This document shows, one piece after another, positions 54,442-63,834 of a stretch of DNA of 64,000 bases. Source of the DNA: Mesoflavibacter sp. (lineage in GTDB: Bacteria; Pseudomonadota; Alphaproteobacteria; UBA8366; Aestuariispiraceae); the NCBI GenBank assembly GCA_017792345.1, contig CP051228.1, positions 4,432,148 to 4,496,147 on the forward strand. Reading direction: 5' to 3'. A program made the translations under genes and the position numbers. Numbering within the stretch: position 1 is the first letter of the stretch; each line of letters starts with the position of its first letter. The notes beneath the pieces were generated by a model. The model was not told where the DNA came from. It was given only the letters and a program-made list of their open reading frames with translations, and made no database searches.

Positions 54442-55017
54442 ATGGTCGGTCTCACACTCGGGCGTATTTGCGTCTTGCTCGGTATTACCTTTTGCGCACC
54501 CGATCGGCTCGACCAAACATCCGAGTTCATGTTCGAGCGTTGCGTCGCAGGAATGGAGAAAAAACAGACCCCGGACTATCGGGGACTGAAGCAGATGCCT
54601 GCCGACTATACAGAGCATCGTTACGCCGATCATGGCGATTTGAGTTGGATCAGCAACGAGTACCCAATTCTATTGGTATACACTGAGAAGGTAGTCGGAA
54701 ATCTGACTCTTCGTGGCTGTCTCGTCGAGCATTCAACACTTCTGCACGACCAACTGGATTACCAATTGTCCGAACTAGGCGCTGTTTTCGACAGCTGGGC
54801 CGACAAACAGATTGCCGATGGTCGCTACGTGGAACGTTCGCTTTGTGGACCGAACAACTACGGTTGGGCAAGAATTATCAAGAGTACATTTCGTCAGAGC
54901 AACGGAACAGTGCTGCACGTCTTCTTGCTTATGCAAACACCGGAGCTGGACGACTTTGTAATCTTCGTTGCAGCCGAAGCTCCTGCAGACACACCAGACT
55001 GTCGAGAATCCGAATAG
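54442..55017 (+). CDS. Hypothetical exported protein, A/T-richer than its surroundings
   Basis: A 191-residue protein I do not recognise. The N-terminus is hydrophobic (VGLTLGRICVLLGITFCAP) and looks like a signal peptide. The rest is mixed alpha/beta with four or more Cys (ERCVAGMEKK, LRGCLVEHST, RSLCGPNNYG, DTPDCRESE) that could pair in the periplasm. Codon use is less G/C-biased than in neighbours, a sign of possible transfer. ATG at 54442 directly follows a TTG. It is 34 nt after the CoA transferase and converges with the thioesterase gene, 27 nt away. Confidence 0.55.
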   Translation: MVGLTLGRICVLLGITFCAPDRLDQTSEFMFERCVAGMEKKQTPDYRGLKQMPADYTEHRYADHGDLSWISNEYPILLVYTEKVVGNLTLRGCLVEHSTLLHDQLDYQLSELGAVFDSWADKQIADGRYVERSLCGPNNYGWARIIKSTFRQSNGTVLHVFLLMQTPELDDFVIFVAAEAPADTPDCRESE

Positions 55018-55044
55018 ACTGTCAGCCGACGACGTTCTGTTGAT

Positions 55045-55461
55045 TCAGGCGAAGGCGGAGAGCTTCTCGCGTACCTCGTCCGGGATCGCCATCGGCGTCG
55101 GGCCGGTCATGTCCATACAGACACCGACCGTGTCATAGACGGCGCGAACCCGGTCGTCCTTTGCGCCCAGCATGGTGACACGATAGCCGACGGATTTTCC
55201 GCCGATACGGCTGACCGTAATTTCAAACCGCAACGGGGTGCCCCGCGTCACCGGTTCGACCACATCCAACGTGGCGGTGGCCGAGTAGGTCGAACGGTTG
55301 ATGCTGCGTCTTGCCTCCGCGCCGATCCCCACTTCATCCAGGAAATAGTCCGAGGCCCGATCGCAGTTCCGGTAGTAAAAGAAGGACAGGGCCATGCCGT
55401 GTTCGTCGAACTGCCCCGGTTCATCCGCGATGAAGTCGCCGTCCACTTGCATTGCCGCCAT
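55045..55461 (-). CDS. Acyl-CoA thioesterase-like hotdog protein
   Basis: A 138-residue hotdog-fold protein of the 4-hydroxybenzoyl-CoA thioesterase type. The stretch FDEHGMALSFFYYRNCDRASDYFLDEVGIG holds the catalytic-region Asp/His pattern, and LDVVEPVTRGTPLRFEITVSRIGGKSVGYRVTML is the long beta segment. The ATG at 55461 is 2 nt after the ABC ATPase stop, so it is the last gene of the peptide-type ABC operon. The acyl substrate is unknown, and its link to the transporter is not obvious. Confidence 0.8.
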   Translation of the reverse strand: MAAMQVDGDFIADEPGQFDEHGMALSFFYYRNCDRASDYFLDEVGIGAEARRSINRSTYSATATLDVVEPVTRGTPLRFEITVSRIGGKSVGYRVTMLGAKDDRVRAVYDTVGVCMDMTGPTPMAIPDEVREKLSAFA

Positions 55462-55463
55462 GG

Positions 55464-57137
55464 TCAATTGTCCGCCGCCTTGAGAACCCGGCCCTGCCTG
55501 GCCATCTCGGCCCGTTCCGCCAGCAGCCGGTCGAGCCAGTCCGGATCCATCTCCGGTACGGAAGACAGAAGCAGGTCGGTATAATCGTGATGCGGCGGGG
55601 TAAACATTTCCTCTTTCGGCCCCTGTTCGACCACGCGCCCGTTCTGCATGACCACGACTTCGTCCGAAATCGCCCGGACAGTAGCGAGGTCATGGGTGAT
55701 GAACATGTAGGACAGGTCGAACTCATCCTGCATGCGCTGCAGTAGTTTCAGGATTTCCTCCGCGACCAACTGGTCGAGGGCCGACGTCACCTCGTCGCAG
55801 ATGATCAGTTCCGGTTCCGCCGCCAAGGCACGCGCAATGCAGATACGCTGTTTCTGTCCGCCGGATAGTTCGGTGGTCAGGCGGTTGATGTACTGATCCG
55901 GCTCCAGCTCGACGAGGCGCAGCAATTCGCGCACCCGCTCTTCCAGTTTCCGGCCGGTCAGTCCCAAATAGAAATAGGCCGGGCGTCCGATCACGTCCCG
56001 GATGCGGGATTTCGGGTTCAACGCCGTATCCGGCATCTGATAGATCATCTGCAGGCGGCGCAGCTGGTCCTTGTTCCGTTGGCGATAATCCGCAGGCAAG
56101 ACCTCGCCCCGGTAATACACCTCGCCAGCTTTCGGCGGCAGCAGTCCGGTTATGACGCGGGCGGTCGTGCTCTTGCCGCTGCCGGATTCGCCGACGACAG
56201 CGACCGTGCGCTTCTTGTAGACATCAAAACTGACATCATAGAGCACGGGGACAGTGCCATAGGACGCGTCGACGCCGCGGATCTGCATCAACGGCCCTTC
56301 GTTTTCGGGCCGGTCGCGCTGATCGCGCTTGTAGGTACGGACGGCCAGCAGATCGGAAGTGTACTTTTCCTCCGGCTTGGCGAGCATCCGGCGGGTATCC
56401 CCCTCCTCCACCGTATTGCCATAGCGCAGAACCTTGATCGTATCCGCCATCTGGGCGACGACGGCCAGATCGTGGGTGATGTAGATCGCCGCTGTATTGA
56501 ACTGATCGACGATGTCGCGGATCGCCGCCAGAACCTCGATCTGGGTGGTGACGTCCAGCGCCGTGGTCGGTTCGTCAAAAATGATCAGATCCGGACGGCA
56601 GGACATGGCCATTGCGGTCATCGCCCGCTGAAGCTGCCCGCCCGACACCTGATGCGGATAACGTTCCCCGATTGTCTCCGGGTTGGGCAGGCGCAAACGG
56701 CGGAACAGGTCCTTCGCGTCCTTCTCCGCCTTGTCGCGGGACATGACGCCGTGCTGCACCGGACTTTCGCAATACTGATCGATTAGCCGATGCGCGGGAT
56801 TGAAGGAGGCGGCGGCCGACTGCGCAACATAGGCGATGCGGTGACCGCGCAGTTTCCGCAGATGCTCGTCCGACGCGCTGCGCAACTCTGTTCCGTCGAA
56901 CCAGATTTCGCCACCGCTGATCCGGCAACCGTCTCTGGCATAGCCCATGGCTGCCAATCCGATGGTCGATTTGCCCGCGCCGGATTCCCCGATCAGGCCC
57001 AGCACCTCGCCCCGTCGCAGGGTAACATCGACCCCGTGGACGATTTCGATCCATTGCTCGTCGGCCCGGCCTTCGATCTTCAGGCCCTTCATTTCCAGAA
57101 GAATGTCGCCCTTCTGGCCGCGTTTGGTATCGCTCAT
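55464..57137 (-). CDS. ABC transporter ATP-binding protein, fused DppD-DppF type
   Basis: A 557-residue protein with two complete nucleotide-binding domains of the oligopeptide/nickel importer class. Domain 1 (about 8-260): Walker A GLIGESGAGKSTIGLA, signature VSGGQLQRAM, Walker B LIIFDEPTTALD. Domain 2 (about 285-540): AVVGESGSGKSTTARV, LSGGQKQRICIARAL, LIICDEVTSALDQ. It powers the two permeases encoded upstream; its ATG overlaps the permease stop by 4 nt. Substrate cannot be read from the ATPase. Confidence 0.95.
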   Translation of the reverse strand: MSDTKRGQKGDILLEMKGLKIEGRADEQWIEIVHGVDVTLRRGEVLGLIGESGAGKSTIGLAAMGYARDGCRISGGEIWFDGTELRSASDEHLRKLRGHRIAYVAQSAAASFNPAHRLIDQYCESPVQHGVMSRDKAEKDAKDLFRRLRLPNPETIGERYPHQVSGGQLQRAMTAMAMSCRPDLIIFDEPTTALDVTTQIEVLAAIRDIVDQFNTAAIYITHDLAVVAQMADTIKVLRYGNTVEEGDTRRMLAKPEEKYTSDLLAVRTYKRDQRDRPENEGPLMQIRGVDASYGTVPVLYDVSFDVYKKRTVAVVGESGSGKSTTARVITGLLPPKAGEVYYRGEVLPADYRQRNKDQLRRLQMIYQMPDTALNPKSRIRDVIGRPAYFYLGLTGRKLEERVRELLRLVELEPDQYINRLTTELSGGQKQRICIARALAAEPELIICDEVTSALDQLVAEEILKLLQRMQDEFDLSYMFITHDLATVRAISDEVVVMQNGRVVEQGPKEEMFTPPHHDYTDLLLSSVPEMDPDWLDRLLAERAEMARQGRVLKAADN

Positions 57138-58348
57138 TCTTTCAGACCGCTCATCTTATGCAGGAACCAGTCGACCACGAAATTCACGGCGACGGTCAGC
57201 AAGGCGATTGCGAAGGCCGGCAGCAGAGGCGTCACGCCCATGGCCGGCGCGTAGAGGAAGAAGTTGATCAGGTTCGCGCTCTCGCGGACCATCGCGCCCC
57301 AATCCGCCGTCGGCGGCTGCAAGCCGATGCCCAGGAAGCTGAGCGCACTGATAAACAGGAAGACGAAACAGAAGCGCAGGCCGAATTCCGCCGCCAGCGG
57401 TGCGGTCGCGTTGGGCAGGACTTCCTTGTAGATGATGTACCACAACCGCTCGCCGCGCAGTTTCGCCGCCTCGACATAATCCATGACGACGATGCTCATC
57501 GCGACGGAACGGGACAGGCGGAAGACGCGGGTGGAATCCAACAGCGCGATGACGATGATCATCTTCACCGCCCCGGACCCGATCACGGTGAAGATCACCA
57601 ACGCAAAGATGAGCTGAGGGATGGCCATCAACACGTCGACCACGCGGCTGAGTGTCTGATCGATCCAGCCCTGCATCGAGGCGGCCAGCAGGCCGAGCAA
57701 CGAGCCGAGAACGAAGGTCAGCGCCGTGGTGACAAAGGCAATGCCGACCGTATTCCGGGCACCGTAGAGAAGCCGGGACAGGATATCGCGGCCCAACTGG
57801 TCCGTGCCCAGATAGGCGATGCCGCCATCCTTCAGCTCGCTGCCCCACAGCAGGTTGGATCCGCCCATCGGGGCCGATTGCGAATAGGGCGCCAGGATCG
57901 GCGCAAGGCAGGAGGCCAAGACGTAAAGGAAAATGACCGCGATCCCGAACAAGGCGGTCGGCGGCGCCTTTCTGACCTCTTTCCAGCCGGCGAGAACGGC
58001 CAGAAGGAAGATCAGCGAGCCCGCCAAACCGGCGAAGCTGGACCACGGGTTGGCCGAGAAAAGCGGCCAATAGATCAGCCCCGCTGCGACATAAATCCCG
58101 ATCCCGGCGGCCATGACGCCATCGCGTCCCGGGTCGCTCAACAAACGCGGCCATGCCTTATAGAGAACCGCGCAGAACGCGGCGGACAGCAACGCACCGA
58201 TAAGGGCGTTTCCAGGATTTTCCGACAGGTCCGTGGAAAAGGCGGCAATCAGAAACACCAGCGAAACGGCGCAGGCTGCTTGAATGATACGGGTCGGCGC
58301 GCGGATCAGTGATTCCGGGCCGGTGTCGGAGGTGTCGACGCTGCTCAT
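57134..58348 (-). CDS. ABC transporter permease, DppC type with N-terminal membrane extension
   Basis: A 404-residue inner-membrane permease. Residues about 150-404 form the normal DppC-like core, with YLGTDQLGRDILSRLLYGARNTV, the EAA loop (YVEAAKLRGERLWYIIYKEVLPN) and C-terminal QPPTADWGAMVRESANLI. The first 130 residues are extra: four predicted hydrophobic helices (ACAVSLVFLIAAFST, ALIGALLSAAFCAVLY, VMAAGIGIYVAAGLIYW, LAGSLIFLLAVLAGW). Typical DppC proteins are about 300 residues. It lies between the DppB-like permease (16 nt upstream) and the ATPase gene. Confidence 0.92.
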   Translation of the reverse strand: MSSVDTSDTGPESLIRAPTRIIQAACAVSLVFLIAAFSTDLSENPGNALIGALLSAAFCAVLYKAWPRLLSDPGRDGVMAAGIGIYVAAGLIYWPLFSANPWSSFAGLAGSLIFLLAVLAGWKEVRKAPPTALFGIAVIFLYVLASCLAPILAPYSQSAPMGGSNLLWGSELKDGGIAYLGTDQLGRDILSRLLYGARNTVGIAFVTTALTFVLGSLLGLLAASMQGWIDQTLSRVVDVLMAIPQLIFALVIFTVIGSGAVKMIIVIALLDSTRVFRLSRSVAMSIVVMDYVEAAKLRGERLWYIIYKEVLPNATAPLAAEFGLRFCFVFLFISALSFLGIGLQPPTADWGAMVRESANLINFFLYAPAMGVTPLLPAFAIALLTVAVNFVVDWFLHKMSGLKE

Positions 58349-58364
58349 GGTCTGGTCCCTCCCG

Positions 58365-59351
58365 TCAACGCGGATGCATCAGACGCGGATTGGTCACGAT
58401 GGACAGGATATCCGCGGTCAGATTCAAAAGGATGTATGTCGCGGCAAAAATCATCGCGCTGGCCTGAACAACCGGCACGTCGCGGAACTTCACATGGTCC
58501 ACGAAGATCTTGCCCAGTCCCGGATAGTTGAAGACGACCTCCACCACCACGACCCCGACGATCAGATAGGCGAGGTTGATCGCGATGACATTGATGATCG
58601 GCGCCAGCGCATTGGGCAGCGCGTGTTTGACGATGATCCGGGAGTTCTTGATGCCCTTCAGCCGCGCCATTTCGATATAGGGGCTGGCCAGCAGGTTGAT
58701 GATCGCCGCCCGCGTCATCCGCATCATATGGGCCACGACAACCAGGGTCAGCGTCAGCGCCGGCAGGAAGACCAGATACAGCCTTTCTCCGAAGCTCGTG
58801 TCCTCACTGACGGAAGCCATTGCGGGGAACCAGGGTCCATTCGGGCCGATAGGGTTCTCGCCGACCGTCATGACGGACAGCAGCAGCACCAGTATGTAGG
58901 CCACGAAGAATTCGGGGAAGGAGATCGAGGTCAGCGTGAACACGTTCACGAACCGGTCGTAGAGGCTGTACCGGTAGAGCGCCGCCAGAACCCCCAGGAA
59001 AAGCGCCAGCGGCACGGCGATTGCGGCGGTAAACCCGGCCAGGAACAAGGTGTTGCTGAGACGCACCGAAATCAGTTCCGCGATATCGCGCTTGTTCGCC
59101 AGCGACTTCCCCATGTCCAGCGTGGCGAACCCGCTGAGCCAGTCGGCATAGCGGAAGACGAAAGGCTGATCGAAGCCGTTCTCCTTACGGCAGGCGTTGA
59201 CGGTTTCCACCGTCGCGGACTGCCCCAGAATTGTTTCGCAGAAATCGCCCGGCAGCAGTTCCAGCATGCCCGCGATAACCAATGAGACGACGAATAGCGT
59301 CAAAACACCCAGGCCAAGCCTTTGGGCGATTGTCGCCAAGATCTTAGACAT
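58365..59351 (-). CDS. ABC transporter permease, DppB type
   Basis: A 328-residue inner-membrane permease, first gene of the leftward operon. Family segments: GLGVLTLFVVSLVIAGMLELLPGD with the periplasmic GDF-type loop, LTSISFPEFFVAYILVLLLSV, the EAA loop region YIEMARLKGIKNSRIIVKHALPNAL and LGKIFVDHVKFRDVPVVQ. It partners the DppC-type protein and the fused ATPase. The expected substrate-binding protein gene is not adjacent; the gene upstream points the other way. Confidence 0.94.
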   Translation of the reverse strand: MSKILATIAQRLGLGVLTLFVVSLVIAGMLELLPGDFCETILGQSATVETVNACRKENGFDQPFVFRYADWLSGFATLDMGKSLANKRDIAELISVRLSNTLFLAGFTAAIAVPLALFLGVLAALYRYSLYDRFVNVFTLTSISFPEFFVAYILVLLLSVMTVGENPIGPNGPWFPAMASVSEDTSFGERLYLVFLPALTLTLVVVAHMMRMTRAAIINLLASPYIEMARLKGIKNSRIIVKHALPNALAPIINVIAINLAYLIVGVVVVEVVFNYPGLGKIFVDHVKFRDVPVVQASAMIFAATYILLNLTADILSIVTNPRLMHPR

Positions 59352-59649
59352 AGATCCCCCTGCGGCTGCCCCGCACCGTTCTCCCTGTACCGGGGCCTCC
59401 CAGCCCCCACCACCCTGTCGGCACCGTCATTTCCCGGTCCCGTTTCATTCTCAAGCGGTTAGCGCCGCCCTTGTCTCGCAAACTTAACATTGGCATTCGG
59501 ATACTGTCGCGAAAATTATTCTCACCCGGCCGTGATTTACTTGTTGGCTTTTTGACCGATTGTCGCGGAAATCGCCACACCTTGCCGCAGACACGCAAGT
59601 CGGGATAGCTTGAGACAGTTTCGCCCGCCGGCCTGTCGGAGTCCCTCCC
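59352..59649. promoter_or_regulatory. Divergent promoter region with a TGTCGCG direct repeat
   Basis: This 298-nt interval separates the leftward ABC operon from the rightward FAD oxidoreductase. Two near-identical 12-mers, TGTCGCGAAAAT at 59505-59516 and TGTCGCGGAAAT at 59561-59572, lie 56 nt apart in direct orientation, in an A/T-richer zone. They are candidates for a shared regulator. No gene or RNA is recognised here. Confidence 0.4.
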
Positions 59650-60747
59650 ATGTCCGAAGTCGCGCCCCCCGCGCCGAAATCATCCTGCCTGGTCGTCGGC
59701 GCCGGAATCATTGGCGCCTGCATGGCGTATCGCTTGGCCCGCGCCGGACATTCCGTGACCTTGATCGACGCAGTCGGCCCCCATGCCGGTGCGTCCGGCC
59801 GGTCCTGGGCCTGGATCAACGCCGTCGCGGCGGACACGGCCAGCTATGTCACGCTGCGCCGGGCGGGGTTGGACGCCTATCACCGCCTGGAACAGGAACT
59901 GGCAGGACGGCTGGCAATCGATTGGACCGGTTCCATTGTTTGGAATTCGGCACTTTTCGATCCGGACGACAACTATGCCGACCGCCCCGGGATCCGTCGG
60001 GTCGACACCCAGGAAATCCGGACCTTGGAGCCCCTCCTCCGCAATCCGCCGGTTGCCGCGCTGTACTCTGCGCAGGACGGATTGATCGATGGGGCTGAGG
60101 CGGCGTCGACAATTCTGGCCGCAGCAACGGAAGCCGGCGCGCGCGCCATTTATGGCTTTCACGCGGAAGGCCTGATCGCCGAAGGAAGCCGGGTAAGTGG
60201 TGTCCGGGGCGATGGTGCCGAACTGAGAGCGGATACGACCATTCTATGCAGCGGAACCGGTACGGCCGGGCTGTTGGCGCCCTTGGGTCTGACGCTACCG
60301 ACCAAGAACCGGGCCGGGTTGTTGGTCACCACCCATCCGGTGGAAGCGCGCCTTTCGCGAGCGATCTGGACCGATACCACCCATGTAAAGCAATTGCGCG
60401 ACGGCCGGTTGCTGATCGGGGAAAGCGCACATGCCGACGGCGCGCTGAACGATCCAGAAGCCTTGGCGGCATCCATGCTGCATGACGCGCAGGAATTGCT
60501 TCCGGCTTGCGGCCCTTTGCGCATCGAACGCTATACGATCGCGACCCGCCCCATCCCGGGCGACGGATACCCTGTGATCGGTCCGGTCGACGGCATGGAC
60601 GGGCTTTATGTCGCCATGATGCATTCCGGCATGACCCTGGCTGCGATCACGGGAGAGTTGGCCAGCGCAGAACTGTCCGGCAGCGGCGCACAGGATATGT
60701 TGGCGGCCTTCCGGCCGGGTCGTTTCCCAGGCATGATCGCGAGGTAA
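59650..60747 (+). CDS. FAD-dependent D-amino-acid-oxidase-like oxidoreductase
   Basis: A 365-residue DAO-superfamily flavoprotein. N-terminal FAD motif SCLVVGAGIIGACMAYRLARAGHSVTLID, then GASGRSWAWINA; TTILCSGTGTAGLLAPLG is the second FAD contact, and TRPIPGDGYPVIGPVDGMDGLYVAMMHSGMTLA the C-terminal signature. Similar proteins oxidise glycine, sarcosine or D-amino acids; the substrate is open. The amidase begins 5 nt after its stop, so the two are likely an operon that may degrade an N-acyl or amide amine compound. Confidence 0.88.
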   Translation: MSEVAPPAPKSSCLVVGAGIIGACMAYRLARAGHSVTLIDAVGPHAGASGRSWAWINAVAADTASYVTLRRAGLDAYHRLEQELAGRLAIDWTGSIVWNSALFDPDDNYADRPGIRRVDTQEIRTLEPLLRNPPVAALYSAQDGLIDGAEAASTILAAATEAGARAIYGFHAEGLIAEGSRVSGVRGDGAELRADTTILCSGTGTAGLLAPLGLTLPTKNRAGLLVTTHPVEARLSRAIWTDTTHVKQLRDGRLLIGESAHADGALNDPEALAASMLHDAQELLPACGPLRIERYTIATRPIPGDGYPVIGPVDGMDGLYVAMMHSGMTLAAITGELASAELSGSGAQDMLAAFRPGRFPGMIAR

Positions 60748-60752
60748 GAAAT

Positions 60753-62159
60753 ATGAGCTTCCCCAAAGACCTCTGGCGATTGAGCGCCGCCGAAATCGCG
60801 CTGGGCATCCGCAATCGCCGTTTCTCCGCCCGCGCGGTCACGGAATCGGCACTGGCGCGGCTCGCCGAGGTCAATCCCACCCTGAATGCCGTTGTCGCGG
60901 AAATGCCGGACGAAGCCCTGTCGGCGGCTGAGGCTGTGGATGCCAAGATCGCCGCCGGCGAAGACCCTGGAATCCTGGCGGGCGTTCCTGTCACGGTGAA
61001 GGTCAATGTCGATCAGAAGGGCCATGCGACCACGAACGGCCTGCGCATTCAGAAGGACCTGATCGCAGAGACCGATACGCCGGTCGTCGCCAACCTGCGC
61101 AAGGCCGGGGCGGTCATTATCGGGCGGACGAACACGCCTGCCTTTTCGACGCGGTGGTTCACGCGTAACGGCCTGCATGGCTGGACCAAGAACCCGCGCG
61201 ACGCGTCCCTGACACCCGGCGGATCTTCGGGTGGCGCGGCCTCCGCCGTCGCGGCGGGCATTGGTGCGATCGGCCACGGCACCGATATCGCCGGATCTAT
61301 CCGGTATCCCGCCTATGCCTGCGGCATCCACGGCCTACGCCCCACTTTCGGGCGCGTTCCGGCGGTGAACTTCACGACCCCGGACCGCCATATCGGCGCG
61401 CAGATCATGGCCGTGTCCGGACCGATCGCCCGTACCGTCGACGACCTGCGACTGGGCTTTGAAGCGATGAGCCAACCGGATCTGCGGGATTCCTGGTACG
61501 TGCCGGCGCCTGCCGACCGCCCCCCTCTGCCGAAAAAGGCCGTTCTGACCGTCGCGCCGGAAGGGCTGAGCGTCGACCCGGCCATTCAGGACGCCCTGCG
61601 CGACGCGGCCGGCCACTTACGCGACGCGGGGTGGGAGGTAACGGAACGTCCCTGCCCGCCGCTGCGCGAAATGATGGCGATTCAGTTGATCCTCTGGCTG
61701 GCGGATTTCCGGCGCGCGACCCTTCCGGCAATGGAAAAGGAAGGCGATGCGGATTCCTTGTTCATCTTCGACCAGCTGGTCCGGCATGCCGGCGGCGAAG
61801 GGTTCGAGGCACTGATGGACGCTTTACAGGCGCGCTATCGGCTGGTCCGGGAATGGCAGATGTTCCTGGCCGATACGCCGCTGGTCCTATTGCCGGTTTC
61901 CGCCGAACCGCCCTTCCCCGATCAACTGGACGTGCAGTCGCCGGAAGCCTTCGACCGCGTGGCGGAAGCACAACTGGTCCAGATCGCTCTGCCGTTGACC
62001 GGCATCCCCGCCATGACCGTCACGACCGGTATGAAGGGCACCGCGCCAATCGGCGTCCAACTGGCCGCACCGCGCTATCGCGAGGACCTGCTGTTCGAGG
62101 CGGGTCGGATTCTGGAAGCGGCGGGGGTCCCGCCCAACCCGGTCGATCCCGCCGGCTAA
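60753..62159 (+). CDS. Amidase signature family enzyme
   Basis: A 468-residue amidase. The Ser-cisSer-Lys triad is visible: Lys83 in VPVTVKVNVD, cis-Ser158 in TPGGSSGGAASAVAAG and nucleophile Ser182 in HGTDIAGSIRYP, with the normal 24-residue spacing. The C-terminal half is typical in length and includes PLTGIPAMTVTTGMKG. It belongs with the general amidase group (not clearly GatA, as no gatB/gatC is near). The long open frame upstream of 60753 overlaps the FAD gene and is not used. Probably cotranscribed with the FAD oxidoreductase. Confidence 0.93.
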   Translation: MSFPKDLWRLSAAEIALGIRNRRFSARAVTESALARLAEVNPTLNAVVAEMPDEALSAAEAVDAKIAAGEDPGILAGVPVTVKVNVDQKGHATTNGLRIQKDLIAETDTPVVANLRKAGAVIIGRTNTPAFSTRWFTRNGLHGWTKNPRDASLTPGGSSGGAASAVAAGIGAIGHGTDIAGSIRYPAYACGIHGLRPTFGRVPAVNFTTPDRHIGAQIMAVSGPIARTVDDLRLGFEAMSQPDLRDSWYVPAPADRPPLPKKAVLTVAPEGLSVDPAIQDALRDAAGHLRDAGWEVTERPCPPLREMMAIQLILWLADFRRATLPAMEKEGDADSLFIFDQLVRHAGGEGFEALMDALQARYRLVREWQMFLADTPLVLLPVSAEPPFPDQLDVQSPEAFDRVAEAQLVQIALPLTGIPAMTVTTGMKGTAPIGVQLAAPRYREDLLFEAGRILEAAGVPPNPVDPAG

Positions 62160-62175
62160 ACCGGTAGGACGCCTT

Positions 62176-62766
62176 CTACTGCTGGGACCAAAGTGCCAGA
62201 CCCACGACCGCAAGCATCGACAGGGCCATCAGGACGTTGATCGCAAACTGCACACGCTGGGGCAGATCCAGCCGATGCAGCCAGATGCCCGCCCCGACCC
62301 ACAGGAAATGGATCGGAATCCAGATCGCGTTCATGATCGCGAACTTGATCAGGGTCTCGGCCAGCGGATCGGCCGTCATGAAGGCGAAGCCGGAAAACAG
62401 CGTCGTGTTCACCGCATAGGCCTTCGGATTGATGATCTGCAGGGTAATGCCCCCCAAGACGCCTGGCGGCTTGCTGCGTTCGATGAAGGCAATCTTCGCC
62501 CCCGCGAAGGCAATGCGGGCGGCAAGATAAAGCAGATAGGCAACCGAGGCATAGAGCAGGACGGTCCGGATCGCCGGTTCGGCCAGCACGAAGGCGGCAA
62601 CACCGGTGACGACCGCCAGCGCGACCAGATTGGTCCCGATGCACAGCCCGGCCACATACCGCGTCCCGGCGCCCAGGCCATAGCCCGCGCCAACCCCGGC
62701 AGCGGACAGAACACCGGGGCCAGGGGTGATGATCAGAAAGAAAACGGCGGCAGCAAAAGTAAGCAT
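62176..62766 (-). CDS. LysE family amino acid exporter
   Basis: A 196-residue membrane protein of the LysE/RhtB superfamily with about six helices. The N-terminus AAVFFLIITPGPGVLSAAGVGAGYGLGAGTRYVAGLCIG has the conserved PGP motif. FAGAKIAFIERSKPPGVLGGITLQIINPKAYAVN carries the family NPK motif. It exports amino acids or analogues; the substrate is unknown. Convergent with the amidase, 16 nt apart, and transcribed in the same direction as the PfkB kinase upstream of it. Confidence 0.92.
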   Translation of the reverse strand: MLTFAAAVFFLIITPGPGVLSAAGVGAGYGLGAGTRYVAGLCIGTNLVALAVVTGVAAFVLAEPAIRTVLLYASVAYLLYLAARIAFAGAKIAFIERSKPPGVLGGITLQIINPKAYAVNTTLFSGFAFMTADPLAETLIKFAIMNAIWIPIHFLWVGAGIWLHRLDLPQRVQFAINVLMALSMLAVVGLALWSQQ

Positions 62767-62796
62767 GCCCCTGTTCTAGGGTTTACGCTGATACGA

Positions 62797-63834
62797 TCAA
62801 GCGATATCGGCGAGCAGCGCGTCCCAAGTCTTTAGACCGGATTGCGTATCGACATGGGCGACGACGGACGCGGCATTCGCCGCCGCCATGGCGGCCGCCT
62901 TTGATACCGGAAGCCCTTTCACAAGCGACGCGGCCAAGGTGGAAGCAAAGGCATCACCCGCCCCGGCCGTGCCGACCACGTTCGCCTTGCAGGCCGGTTC
63001 CAGATGGACCGAATGGCCGTCGGACACGAAAGCCCCCTTGCCGCCATTGGTGATCGCCGCGAAGCGCGGGCCGAAGGCATGGACACGACGGAACCAGGCC
63101 GTGAGCGGCAGGCGGAATCCCTCGATCTCCAGAACCGGCGCGCCGGGCAGCGCGGCTTCGGTTTCCCTGTCCCAGCCGGTGCGCTCCATCATCGAAGGGA
63201 CCAGGGCGCGCGCTTCCTCGAAATTGCAGGTAAAGAGGTCGATATGCGGCAGGCTGTCGAAGAAGGGGGCGGTCTTGCCCGTCAATTGCCGGATGCCGGG
63301 ATTGGCGGCGACGAAGGCACCCGCCGCCTTTGCGCGGGCAACGATATCGGGAAAGCGGTCGGCGGATTGGTTGCTGAGATTGGTGACATAGACCAGATCG
63401 GCGCCGGCGAAGGACTGCGCTGAGACATCGGCATCGGTCACCGAGCAATTCGCGCCGCGATGGGTGAAGATGGCCGCATTCCGGTCATGCGATGCGATCA
63501 TGACGGATACCGCCGTCGCCTCGCTGTCGCAGGTGCGGACCAGATCGGTCGCGATGCCGATTTCGATCAGGCGATCGACGACCTTTTCCGCATTGTGATC
63601 GTCGCCGACTTTCACCAGGGCCGAGACATCGAATCCCAGCCGCTTGAGCGACACGGCCGCATTGACCGCACCGCCCCCGGTTTGCGTGATCACGGAAGTC
63701 GCGTCGACCTTGCGGCCGGGTTCCAGCAAAAGGAAGGACGCCGTGCTGTTATGCAGGGTCATCCGCTCGATATCGTCGCTGTCCACCGTCGCGATCACGT
63801 CGACCGTCGCGGAGCCGACCGTCACTGCCTTCAT
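62797..63834 (-). CDS. PfkB family carbohydrate or nucleoside kinase
   Basis: A 345-residue ribokinase-like kinase. N-terminal [20 protein letters not shown], the substrate-side glycines in [19 protein letters not shown], and the catalytic/anion-hole signature [22 protein letters not shown] with the base Asp are present. Substrate choice (ribose, fructose, adenosine, pseudouridine) cannot be read. Its ATG overlaps the stop of the upstream gene fragment by 4 nt (ATGA), so they form an operon. Confidence 0.92.
   Translation of the reverse strand: MKAVTVGSATVDVIATVDSDDIERMTLHNSTASFLLLEPGRKVDATSVITQTGGGAVNAAVSLKRLGFDVSALVKVGDDHNAEKVVDRLIEIGIATDLVRTCDSEATAVSVMIASHDRNAAIFTHRGANCSVTDADVSAQSFAGADLVYVTNLSNQSADRFPDIVARAKAAGAFVAANPGIRQLTGKTAPFFDSLPHIDLFTCNFEEARALVPSMMERTGWDRETEAALPGAPVLEIEGFRLPLTAWFRRVHAFGPRFAAITNGGKGAFVSDGHSVHLEPACKANVVGTAGAGDAFASTLAASLVKGLPVSKAAAMAAANAASVVAHVDTQSGLKTWDALLADIA

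Noticed and set aside
54429-54686. 85-codon frame overlapping the hypothetical exported gene
   Set aside because: It overlaps the longer frame at 54442, which has a signal peptide; no independent support.
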